NCBI GenBank assembly: GCA_001599595.1
Contig: BCHH01000004.1
Coordinates: forward strand, 1,950,051-2,014,050
Length of the DNA stretch: 64,000 bases
Source: Beverwykella pulmonaria
Taxonomy: Eukaryota > Ascomycota > Dothideomycetes > Pleosporales > Melanommataceae
Reading direction: 5' to 3'
Below, piece by piece: positions 1-10,709 of this stretch (the stretch's first letter is position 1; every line of letters begins with the position of its first letter). Below the pieces are notes generated by a model that was not told the DNA's origin, made no database searches, and saw only the letters and a program-made list of their open reading frames with translations. Made by a program: the position numbers and the translations under genes.

Positions 1-409
1 TTGGAAGCGAGCATTGGAAGCATTTGAAGGCGTTAACTCTCACAGTCATTACAGTACATGCATGCATAGCTTGGTTTTTGGTTTCATAGAGTACGGTCAC
101 AATTAAACCCCATTGCGCAATGGACACAAACGCTCCGTCTATGTTCCTATGAAGTTTAGCACTAGTCATCGAACACACATTTTAAGTGTCTAGTTTCGTC
201 CTGAGGTCTCTCGAAACTGGTAACTTCGCGATTATGGGTAGACCATCTTTCCTTCTAATTTGGGTGGCATTTTATTCTATATGGATAGACATTGGTTGCC
301 CAAACCTACTAGTACATTCCCAAGTTGTTTGGTTTATCCACTCGGGAAGCAATTCTGGCCTGTCATTCTATGATGCCTATTAGTTACCAAACGAATGAAA
401 GAAAGATGT
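1..409. other. Gene-free left edge
   Basis: Only short open frames without codon structure or recognisable motifs are seen here. Nothing supports a gene. Confidence 0.5.
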
Positions 410-535
410 GTGATGACGAAGCAAGCAGCTGACAGAAAAACCAAGACCCGTTCCCTGCACCATGTACCCAAGCCTTCAACCCGTGCCTGGGGTTTATTTA
501 AGCAAAGTAGCTCTTCGCTACGGCGCAGTATACTA
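410..535 (+). repeat. Left arm of a ~120 bp inverted repeat pair
   Basis: This segment, running from TGATGACGAAGCAAGCAGCT to CTTCGCTACGGCGCAGTAT, is the near-perfect reverse complement of 6269-6390. Differences between the two arms are mostly transitions, for example gacccgttccctg against ggcccgtttcctg. It contains no gene. It may be a solo terminal repeat or fragment of a dead mobile element; the family is not recognised. Confidence 0.85.
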
Positions 536-3230
536 GGGAATGTATGATCAAGATAAGAGTTAGTCGCGCGCTGGATCATCAGCTCACGCGGCTCCGTAGT
601 AAAATTTGTGGGGGTTGATGATTACATCATATTGTGGATGAGACGCGATTTGGTGGGGGTGCGCAACATCCATATGTGCGCAGCTTCCATATAGCCGAGA
701 TTACTGACACTAGGCGAATTCGAGTTGCTGAAATTGTTGATAGGGGCATAAATTCGAGCTCGAAGCACGACATGGATGATCGTTGCACTGCTCTAACTGC
801 CACCGAAATTCAATTCACCCATGCTGTAGACTGCATATATACATTTACAAAGGTCGAGGAATTGATTGTGTATTATATCTGGCAGGGTAGAAAAGACGAG
901 AAAGCGGCCATTTGCGTATGATCATCAGCTCAGCACTATACACGCAAAAAATATAGACTCATAGCGGTCACCTGAGAACAACATGGAGGTTATGTAGAGT
1001 ATACAGATACATGTCCCAACTTTTTTTATGATCTAATGACGGCGAAGTGAAGATTTAGTTCCAGACTCAGCCTAGTTGGCAAAAATTCAGTCTAAGAATA
1101 GAGACCGTTCATGTTATGTTCTCTAATGTGGTTTCATTATCTCTGCAATTTAGGCTTAGGAATGTTCTTATCTTAAAGCTCTTTCTTCGCGCGGCAAATA
1201 TGATATTTCTCGATGCCTTTTGTACACCTTTACTAGTGTTTAGAGACCACATAGAAATAACTTAGTTCGGCCTATAGAAAAGAAGTAAAGAAATTTAAAA
1301 AAGTCTAAGCTGCAGTGAAAATTAAAAGTTTGACTAGTTTATGGCTGAAGATCTAGCCATTATAGGTGAGTTTTGACTTCCCGCACGGATAAACTCGACA
1401 TTGTGGGATACAGAAGGCTCATTGTATGATCGCATCTCACCAACATTGTACAACATACACAATACACAATACACATCTTCATACCCCTCCCGTATATGCA
1501 ATCTTGACTCATCGCCACGGTCGTATGTCGGATTTCTGTCTGTACCATTCATCGGACTCGGAACATAGAAATTCGGATCTAGAATTGGCATTCAATATTA
1601 GTTATTGGCATGCAGTTCTTCCAGAAATATCTGCCCTTTCGGCACCAAATATGAATTGTTGTTGAGCCAGCGTTTCCCCTGGCATCGGGCCACTGAAAAG
1701 GTAAAAGTTGAAGCTGCCACTAATGGTACGATGTTTGCGTGGATGAGTTTTGCAGCCGGAAACTGCCACGGATAGCTTCGGGCGGCGTGTAAATGTTGTA
1801 GTTGGGTCACATAGCGGTGGCGAGTTCGAAAATTGGGTCCCCAAATGCAATAACCTTTCCATAAATATCAAAATTGCTTTGCTTGTCGCTTTCCGACTGT
1901 TATTGAATTGAAGGGAAGGCTCGTTGGTTTATTTGAAGGTCCAGTCGCTGGAATTTGCCGTACTGCCGGATGATGTGGTGCCGCTTAGACTGAGTGCGTC
2001 GGACGGAATATATAGTATCTATCTCTTCACGTATCATCATCAGGGAAGTAGGTGTTTTATCTTGTTTGTAACGCTTGATTTGGGGGCGTAAGCTCAGGGG
2101 CAGCTCCCGAAGTCGAGTCTCGTGTGAGAGCCCTCGTGGCCCAGTCACGTGCGAGCGATGAGATACCCTCCGAGGGTTGGAGAGTACGTAGTACGTAGTA
2201 CTCTGAGAGGGAGCTGGCCACCCGGCCTCGGACTATATACAGAAAGCAAAGAATCAAATAAATACAAAAAACAACGCAAGTAGCTTGAGTTCGTGTCGAA
2301 CTTGTTGGGACGGTGGGTGGGGAAACAAATCGAGCCATATTAGCCTATTGAGCGTACAATGAGGCTGTTGATGATAGCTGAGGAAAGATGGGCGAGGTGG
2401 AGGAGGACGAGAAGGTTCTGCTCTGAGGCACCAAGGCCCGTGTCGGGACTTGGCATCAACCACGTGATATATAGAACCAACCATTTAGTTCTCTGGGACG
2501 AGGCGATCCGGATATATGCGCAAGTTGAGACGCGTGACATCCCGGTAATGAATGCTATATACGACAAAGCGCGTGTTAGCAGATCGTCTTATGTCCAACT
2601 CCGACGCCACAGACCTACATGGCTTCCGGGCACCTGTTCACCAAGTTCTTTTATACCCATAACATCCACGCAGACAATGCATAGCTGAGACCGTGATTCC
2701 TCCTCATCTCCCCGTCGCTGTTCGATGCGGTGAAGTATTCTGGGGGCTGTTTTAATCCTAAATATGGTTCTGGAAGAGCTTCTTCCCGAGTCTCACGATC
2801 GACAAAGCGTCGGAAGAGGTCTGGCGAAGCTGATACAATCAGTGAGGAGAGATCTCCGGCGTCAAGGCATTTTGGAATTTGTAGCTTCCCCGTGGGGAAA
2901 TGTGAGTCGGGTAATTTGGCAGGCTTACGTCAATACTAACCGTTACATCGTCATAGATATGAAATTGGCAAGCCCCAGCGAGCCAGATTATGAGGAGCTC
3001 AAGTAAAATCAGCACAACAGTTACTTAAGCGATTTGGAAATCTTGCAAGCTGTGTCGAGAAAAGATGAGATATAATCCAAAGTAAGCAAAGGCTTTATGA
3101 AGTCCTAGTCCAACCAATTCGATATTGTCAAAATTCGAATGCAACTCGCACACATCCAAGATACATACCTCAGGAATGCTGTAATGTTAGGGCAGCACCG
3201 CTTCTATTCAACTCCTGGCGTGTGACGAAT
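536..3230. other. Long gene-free stretch
   Basis: Nothing convincing is coded in about 2.7 kb. Small open frames at 634-921, 2359-2688 and 2764-3006 have no recognisable domain, no signal peptide and no supporting splice structure. The first half is fairly AT-rich. A short run of tacgtag units lies at about 2185-2202. This could be decayed repeat sequence. Confidence 0.45.
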
Positions 3231-4471
3231 TTATGTAGACGTAGGGCCATATTGAGCCTGGTATCCGCCAGGGAGAACTTGAAGCCCTAGTAAAGATGTA
3301 TAATTAGCAAGTGCCACTCAAGACGAAAAAGGAATGGAATGCAACGCAACAAACAAGGAACTTTCAATCTTACATCCATCAATGTCCTCGTCAACCACCG
3401 GCTTCTGCGTACACTTATTCATGGCGTCAATGGATTGCATCTTGGCACCAGATTCCGAGCAGTTGGTAGTGAAATGGCAAGGGTAATCCAAAATCTTCTG
3501 CAGGGAATCGTCTTTCCAGCCAAAAACGTAATCGGCGTGGTTTGCGTATCCAGTCGCATCACCGAACGACCAAACGAAAGGGTTGCTTCCATCTTTGGGC
3601 CAGTCAAGGTCGTTAAACGGCTTTGTGTCCCATACCACTTCGAACATGACTTGTGCAGTACGTACCGGGTGCGTCGATGGGCAGGGACCACTACTTTCAA
3701 AAGTTCCGGTTTCAGGGTAGCTCATGTGGGATAAATGGTCAGGACTGTCAAGGTTCTTACCGTCCCAGCAGGTTGGGAATCGGAGAGACGTCATGATACC
3801 CTCCTTGCAGCGGCGGTTTGGAAACGCAATAGTCTCTGGGGAGCGAGTGACAAAAGTGTCCAAGCAGGTGTAGGTGAGTTGACGGAAGCGCGCAGCTTCT
3901 GGTAGGCTCCTGGCCGAAACATCTCCGATAAACATTCGGAAACCCTGGACTTTATTAACGCCCGCAACTATGATACAAAGTAAACACTGATATTGTAGAG
4001 ACTTACAGGTTGAAATGCCACAACTTTTGATGTCTGTTTTGTCTCATAAATGGCGTCTTGCATGTAGTAGACGGTGAGACCACCGTTGGCAGTTCTGAAT
4101 TGATTGTTGCCGAGCTGCGGAACGCGCTTATAAGTACCATTTTGTGCGCGGAAATAGAGTACCGCCGTCCAATAATTTGAGAAGTCGTCACTGAATTGAC
4201 AGCTGGTGCAGGTCGATTCAACTGGCATATCCTTCTTGGGGTCCATAGAAGCGTTGAACGAGTTCTATTAACAAAGTTTAGGATTATAACAAGAGGGATC
4301 TTCCTACAAGAGACTTACACCGCCGACGATTTGGTGGACATGGGTGGATGGAATCAAGCCTGGTTGGACCAAAGGGTCAAGCCTTTGAGTTACTAATTGC
4401 GAGCAATGAAATCGAACTAGCGCACTGCTAGGAACAGCGAGCGCCAGAGTGAAGAACGTATTCCAGTGCAT
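3231..4471 (-). CDS. Secreted DUF1996 domain protein
   Basis: A four-exon gene of 345 codons: 4471-4319, 4264-4007, 3944-3374 and 3286-3231, with GT-AG introns in matching phase. The start is the ATG at 4471, giving a hydrophobic N-terminus (MHWNTFFTLALAVPSSALVR) that fits a signal peptide, followed by the HVHQIVGG segment characteristic of DUF1996. Later family landmarks include a TSCQFSDDFSNYW stretch, GFRMFIGD, SLRFPTCWDGKNLDSPDH, and GYANHADYVFGW. The C-terminus LQVLPGG is recovered only by splicing to the last 56-nt exon. DUF1996 proteins are secreted fungal proteins of unknown biochemical role, sometimes joined to WSC domains; no WSC domain is present here. It lies between the two arms of the inverted repeat and next to a small secreted cysteine-rich gene. 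Confidence 0.88.
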
Positions 4472-5191
4472 CTTGTCTCGTTGATGTGTACTTTGATTCT
4501 ATGGAACGATAGGAATCAACAACGCGAAAGAAGAACAAGCGCCCCATATCATCCCTGGGGAGAACATCCCGGATTGTTCTTATCAATAGGCAAGCTCTGG
4601 GTGCCTCAGATGCGTAGGGAAATCGATACAATCTTCTCATATTAATTCTTGAAAGTCGAAGACCGAAGTGCCGTGGATGGTCCGTGGATACCAGCCCATT
4701 TGAAGGCCCCACCAATAAACGGTACTGTGGATAGGAATGCATATAATTCAAATTAGATACCATATTAGTTCTATCAGAAACCCAGTTCCTGGCCACAAGT
4801 AATAGTGAAAAGCTCAACAAAACCGAGCATCATCTATTACTGATACTCTTCAGATGCAGAGTTTGGGTCGCTTTAATTTGCGTGACCCGGGTGATACACA
4901 AGTGCTTACAATGCGATGTATGGTTGTATAATATTTAGGATTGCAGGGACTTTAGCCTAAGACTACACAGTGTGGGGCGCAGGTGGAATGTAAAATACCG
5001 AGGTGGGGCGGGCTGTAAATCCAGTGTACTATACTCATATCGCCAATCTTTATATCAAAGAGTATTAGGGCGCAATACAGGACCCAGTTCAACCGGGTGA
5101 GAGAAAAGAATAATAAGACGGGCTGCCTCGTGAGTTTGTAACCCATGAATTTTTGTGGTACCCTCAGAGACGAAGAAACAATTCACCGACA
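4472..5191. other. Intergenic, divergent promoter region
   Basis: This 720-base gap lies between the divergently transcribed DUF1996 gene and the cysteine-rich protein gene and would hold both promoters. The open frame 4428-4820 on the minus strand overlaps exon 1 of DUF1996 and has no family features. No specific regulatory motif was identified. Confidence 0.5.
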
Positions 5192-5579
5192 ATGCGATCC
5201 GGAATCAACATGCTTGCTCTATGCCTCGCGCTCGTGGGCGTGAACACACAAACAATCCAAGACCCATGCCCCAAGAACGAATACGCATGCATAGATATCA
5301 TAAACTCTAGCCAATGCATTGAGCAATTGGTAATTGAGCACCTTACACCTCTCACTAAAGAGGCGATGATAAAATGTGTGGAGTACGAAGGCACTGCGTC
5401 GAATCTGCCAGGAGCAACCAAGGTGAGCTTGAGGACATGATGAGATTCTAATACCGGTCTGAGCGTGCAGAAGTTCATGCTAATAAATGCCCGAAAAATA
5501 GTTCTGTCGATGCCCAGGATGTCATACTGCAGCTATCAATGCTGCAATTGCAGAAATGTTCCCACCGCCATGTAGCTAG
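5192..5579 (+). CDS. Small secreted 8-cysteine protein, candidate effector
   Basis: Two exons (5192-5422 and 5502-5579) joined by a GT-AG intron in phase 0 encode 102 residues. The unspliced frame stops 18 codons after the donor, while the spliced product gains FCRCPGCHTA and ends in PPPCS. The ATG at 5192 gives a short positive start and a hydrophobic core (MLALCLALVGVNT), a good signal peptide; an upstream in-frame ATG at 5153 would bury it. The predicted mature chain has eight cysteines (residues 25, 33, 42, 62, 79, 81, 84, 101), an even number that suits disulphides. The spacing includes C-x-C-x2-C but does not follow the CFEM pattern. The family is not one I can name; a role as an apoplastic effector is inference from size, secretion and cysteine content. 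Confidence 0.75.
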
Positions 5580-6268
5580 ACAAGGTTCAGCAATATCTGC
5601 ATTCAGGTCGTACACAACTTTTTCTTCAGCAAGCACAAAGAAACGAGCCACATGATAGGTCACACTATCAATCAAAAGAATACTTCACGGTCTAGCGTAG
5701 TTGTAGTAGTTGTGGTTGGTTACATGTTTTAATGTATCATAATGTAGGGGGAACACTGCCAGGGAACAGAGTGAAGATAAGTCAGAGGCGAATAAGCTCG
5801 ATTAATAGATAGCGAGAGGCATGAGGCAAACCCTTGAGGATGCTCAGGGGATTCGAAGAGACCATATATTGGACTTGTCACGTAAGCACACAGCCTAATA
5901 AGCCTCCGAGTGACCTAATGCAGAGGCCCTTCGAGAAACAGAAGTATCCTTCACACTCGCAGTTATCATCAATCCCTCTTACATTTAACAATAACTTTGA
6001 CTTCTAGCTTTCTTCTTTATTGGTCTAACCTTTTATAGAAGGAAATATATTGTTGGCCTTTATTAAGCCACTATAATTTCTGCCCTTGTATATTCCCTAT
6101 TTCTATAGCAAGAAAGTAGTTCTGAACCTCTCTCGGTTCTTCAATATGATTTAGCAATACGTATAACCTATTTATTCTTGGGGTTATAGTATATATTATT
6201 CTACTATATAAATATTCTAGGAATTTAACAAAGTGAGCCTAACGCAGCAAGCATCGTCTATGAAGATA
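5580..6268. other. AT-rich gene-free stretch
   Basis: From about 5950 to 6240 the sequence is strongly AT-rich with runs such as tatattattctactatata and no open frame of note. This resembles RIP-degraded repeat DNA flanking the right arm of the inverted repeat. Confidence 0.5.
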
Positions 6269-6390
6269 TTGCGCCGTAGCGAAGAGCTACTTTGCCCGAA
6301 TCTATCTCAGGCACGAGTTGAAGGCTTGGGTGCATGGTGCAGGAAACGGGCCTTGGTTTTTCTGTCAGCTGCTTGCTTCGTCATCACTTA
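6269..6390 (-). repeat. Right arm of the ~120 bp inverted repeat pair
   Basis: Read on the minus strand this matches 410-535 over its whole length, with the shared block AGTAGCTCTTCGCTACGGCG and the shared end TGATGACGAAGCAAGCAGCT. The two arms are 5.7 kb apart in opposite orientation and enclose two secreted-protein genes. Confidence 0.85.
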
Positions 6391-7390
6391 ACGCGATATA
6401 TATATGGTATCCGAACACCTCGGCCCTCCATGACGAACCACGAACAACGGAGCATCAGCAATCAACCAACGAAAAACTATCGAACCGACCACCGAACACA
6501 CGGCCCTCACCCCAACAAGATCACAAACATTTTTTCTGTCTTTCATCACACATCTCTTTCTTTCCTTTGGTAGCTAGATGCAACGAAATTGCAACAGTCT
6601 ACTGCCAAACCTCCACCTTAATCCTCCCTCATTCAGTGCATTGCTGCTTCGGACATCGCATGGCTGCGAGTTGCCTTCTACCCTCGTGATTTTCTATATC
6701 ATACCCTTTACTCCACCCCAATATAAACGAACGAATCAGACGACGAATAAATGGAGATAGGGTCAATTGGGCTCGCAAATTTACCTGTACGGCCATAATA
6801 TCCTCTCCCATATCCGATGTATTAGTCGCCGTCCCCAGCTTTCGCAAGTGCTCGTGGAAAATGGAGAAGAGAATCAAGTGTCGCCTATCCATTGGCGTTG
6901 TGCTTTTCTCTGAAACGGGGATGATACGCTCAGTCTCGGCGACCCGTTCTTCAGCAACGACAGCCACGAGTCGCGTCATCTTGTGCTCCTCCCGAAGACA
7001 CTGAGAACCATTTGATGCCCTGTCACCTGTCAACGAATAGCTAGAGCTGGGTAAGGGCTAGTAGATCCTTGAGCTTTGGTCTATTAAGATTCGTATGCTT
7101 ACGAGTAATTGGGTGGAGTAGGAGAAACAGCTTCGTTAGAATATGGGGCGGTATCATGGGGTTTGCGAGATGGAGCCGAAGGTGTGTTGAACAGTGAAGC
7201 ATATAGTGGATGAGGGAAGTGTACTCTGAAGGGGGGGGGGGGGGGGGGGGGGTGCATCGGAACATTGAATAGCAGATTGTAGGATAGTTTGAAGAAAAAA
7301 CTCGTGTGTTAATTAAGCAAGTCTACCATAGAAAATTTTTATCGTTACCAGTTTGAATTTCCGATAAACGTTGTGTCGCACCTTTTACAG
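6391..7390. other. No firm gene; possible minus-strand exon
   Basis: A minus-strand frame (7033-6629) reads protein-like between about 6975 and 6785 and is followed by a plausible donor (CAG then GTAAAT), so it could be an exon of an unrecognised small gene. No partner exon with a known domain was found. The frame at 7265-7041 owes its proline run to the G tract and is not supported. Confidence 0.3.
7231..7252. repeat. 22-base G homopolymer
   Basis: An uninterrupted run of 22 guanines on the plus strand, preceded by CTGAA and followed by TGCATCGG. Such a tract is length-unstable and could adopt quadruplex structures; the exact count is also a common assembly error. Confidence 0.9.
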
Positions 7391-9548
7391 TTAGGTGATG
7401 GTTGGAACGATTTGTGGAGAGCTAATGGTTGACGAAGGACTTAGCGGAGCCCTACGAGGATTCTGTACTTTGGAATCTCCACTCTTCCCTATTATCGAGA
7501 TTTCGGGCTGACGCAGGATACGCTTGGGCATTGGTGATGGTTTAACGAGCTCTGGCCGGAGAGTTTTGTCATCGAGCTTACTTTCTTTAAAAAACTGGAT
7601 AATTGTACGCTGCGGGCCGTCACGCGTAGAAATATTTCGCAGTGACGAAGCCTCTTCTATTTTTTTCCGAAACGGAGGCCATCGTTTTGTGTAACCGTCC
7701 ACTGTGAGTTCGGAATCAATGGAGACATCGCCCGCCTCACCGGTCTCCAAGACAACGCGAAAATGAGAGAACTTTCCCCACAAAAATTTAGCAGGGAGGA
7801 TCTCATCAAATGCTACCCATTGGGGACCATCTTCACTTTCCACCTCAACGAGGTTTGTTGACGGGTCGTTTATGGACAAGCAAGTGCAGAATCCGGTCCG
7901 CACTTCCGGTGGTTCCACTTCATCCCCTTTCTCATTCAACTTGTCAATTCTATAAGTGAGTTGAATCACGGGGATGAGGGCGGTTTCGGCGTTCTCCCAG
8001 GACTCACCTCCACTTAGGTCAAGCAGCAGACAAGTCCAGTCACCAATCACAATGTCATCGGAAAATTCAATATTAGCAAGCTTAACGTCGGCGCTCCTCT
8101 GTAGAAGCAACTTGCGGAATAGAAATGGTGGTATCTGCCAGCATTTTGCCTTGCCTAACAAGGCTACTTTAACGCGTTCGACCCAAGATGGTTCATTATT
8201 AATTATGCAGTCGAAGAAATCGGCTAGATCAATTGTCGTAAGGGATGATAGAACTGCCTGAGGTATCGAGAATTCACCGAAACCGCCTATAGATTGGGAC
8301 GTAACCGCCAATTCGAGTTCAGTAAATGTTGGGTAGTCATCAAACCGGGATCCAAAGAGTGTCCCGGATGAGGCCTGGAAATCGGAAAATGACGTCCGAG
8401 GAAGGTGACTCCAATAGACATTTTTTAGGTCGAAGAATTTGGGTATGAAACGGGACGGAAAGATCCATACTGAGACCCGTATGAGAGTCAGTCCTCCTTG
8501 AATTAGCAGCCACCTTAATGACTCCCGCTGTGTGGAACGACGGACGACAATATATTGACAGATGTATCCCAAAGTGATAAGTATTGCAGACACCCCTGAG
8601 AAGATGCGAAAGCACGTTAATATTCTGGGTGTGGTTGTTGAGCACGGCAACAGGACGTAACTGCCGGCACTTTCCATGAACGCAAGGGAAGCGTATTTTT
8701 GACTATCGTGAGGGCTGACCCGGCCACATGTGCGATTATGTATCTCTCCCTTTGTGTCCAGCCAAAGGGTTGAGTCGTCGCTAAAAAGTGGTACTTGCTC
8801 CCGGATATAGACGTACGCCCACATGATGGAAGATGTGGCCAGGAAAAAGAATGTGACTATCGACGCAACGTATTTGGTCCACGACCACCCAGCTCCAGCT
8901 AAGAAAACTGCAAAGCTGTTGAGTCCGGTGGTTAAGATAATAGCCGCTATAGCGTGCCATCGATGGGGTGGTCTCTGCCGTGAGAATAGGGACTTTGCCT
9001 TCCTGCCAGCTTCGAGCAGCAGAAGCTGGGGTTCTCGATCCCGCCCTACAGCAGCGTGGGCCCAGGTTGCTGGCATGCTTTCTTTCGTGTGTTCAATGGA
9101 CTTGATGGTGTTCCAGAGGATATTATCTCCCTCGATATATCTTTTGATGTACGTGACTGTTACCAGTTCCTCCCCAGGCAGACGGTCTTCGTCAGGAACG
9201 CCAAGTAGAGCGCGAACGGGAGCTGTGGGAAATGCGGCAGAAACGCATGCTTCGGTTCCCATTGCCATCTTGACGAGAGCTCTCACGTATCCCAAAATAC
9301 CAAGGCATGGACCCGGGGGCCACCGCAGCGCCTAGGTAGCCACGCGAAAAATCGACGGAATACCGCTCTACCGAATCAGTAGCAAAAAGGCCTACAAGCG
9401 CTGCAAGATCCTGAGTACCGGCGGCAAGCTCTTGCCATGTTGACGCTGTCTGAGGTGTGTCGGCTCGTTCGTATAAGGGAACTCCAAGAGTCGAAGGTAC
9501 GAGACTGCAAAAAAGAACAGCAAAGTGCCTTGAAACACTGCTTGCCAT
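7391..9548 (-). CDS. Multi-pass membrane protein of fungal unknown family, frame broken once
   Basis: An N-terminal frame from the ATG at 9548 carries a signal-like start (MASSVSRHFAVLFCSLVPST) and the segment DLAALVGLFATDSVERYSVD. The protein continues in a second frame from about 9304 as LGILGYVRALVK and runs 630 codons to 7391. From memory, proteins of this fungal family read straight through this point, so one base appears to be extra near 9303-9320 (GCCCCCGGGTCCATGCC). No intron fits without removing the expected sequence. The second part holds several hydrophobic segments, including two around RWHAIAAIILTTGLNSFAVF and a later pair, then a long soluble C-terminal half. Function is unknown. 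It may be a real frameshift mutant or a sequencing error in a C5G3 run. Confidence 0.65.
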
Positions 9549-10709
9549 AGCTATAACTTAATCTCAGCGAAACTAAGGTGGCGACTAAAATGGGAATTTT
9601 GCAATACTTATAACGAGAGTTGTCACGCGTAGTCAGACCACATCGTGCGGACGCCACAGTGGAGCATCAGCCGACGTGGCTTGAAGAGACTTCACCACCA
9701 GACAATCGCCCAGTCTTCGAACATCACAAGTACACGATTAAAGGAATTGAGTCGCCCTATACTAAATTATCTGCTGGAATGGATGGCGACTATAGGAGGG
9801 TCGGAGTTGGGATGGTTCAGAGAGGTTATTTGGTGAGACCGAGACTCAACGTGCGAGTCGTGTGAACGAGATTGCACCAGAACATCTGGAGCAACGGATG
9901 CATATAGAGACTAAAGGTCGATTTTCGAGCACAAGTCCACCTATCCTCTTCGTCTATTCGTATGTCGTTTATCATTAGTAAATTCCACTGCGCAGACTAC
10001 TGCATGACATAAATCTAAGCAGCTTTACCACATGCTTCGTGGGGCAACCATCTGTCAAGGTTCAGTGGCGCAACAATTAGTGACATTTACACACAAGCAA
10101 ATAAGGTACTTCAACTCGCCACTGCTAGCATGGAGGCTGGCCGACCCCCACGGCCACAGGGTTGCGAAGATCAACATTTTGAAGTTGGAGAGCAGATACA
10201 GAGATGAAGATGGGCAGTTGTAGTTGGTGTTGGCAACAGCCCGAACCGACATAGTTGTGGCGTTATGGCGGTTGAGCACTGGCAAGCCATGGGTCCTGTT
10301 TTGGTTCCCGCGGTGGGTGTCACGATGAGTGGAAACAGTTAATCGTCTGATGGGTAAATGTGTATATAAGGAGTTTGAAAGCCGTAACAACTAGCACGAT
10401 AGCTATATATATCCATGAAGAGGAGCTAGCTAGTATGGGGCGTATGGTAGGACACGTGCGACACGTGACAGTGGGCCCTATTCTGGTAGGGCCAGATTCC
10501 TTTCCAGGGATCGATTTAATAGTGACGAAACTGATTCAATATGAAGTTCCAACATTTTCAATCAAGAAAACTTGCATAGAATGTTCCAGAATGTGCACAG
10601 CTACCGTAGGTCGCTTCCAACTTTCTTGTTACTGTATTGTATCTCCTTCAACTGATCGTGCCCTTATGTCTTCAAGGAAGCCAATACAGGCTGTCTATCA
10701 GAGTATTAT
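9549..10709. other. Gene-free stretch
   Basis: Short frames on both strands (for example 10055-10390 minus and 10360-10728 plus) show no domain or splice structure. I see nothing functional apart from flanking promoter and terminator space. Confidence 0.45.

Noticed and set aside
2182..2202. Apparent palindrome agtacgtagtacgtagtact
   Set aside because: The reverse complement is not identical; it is only a short run of overlapping tacgtag units.
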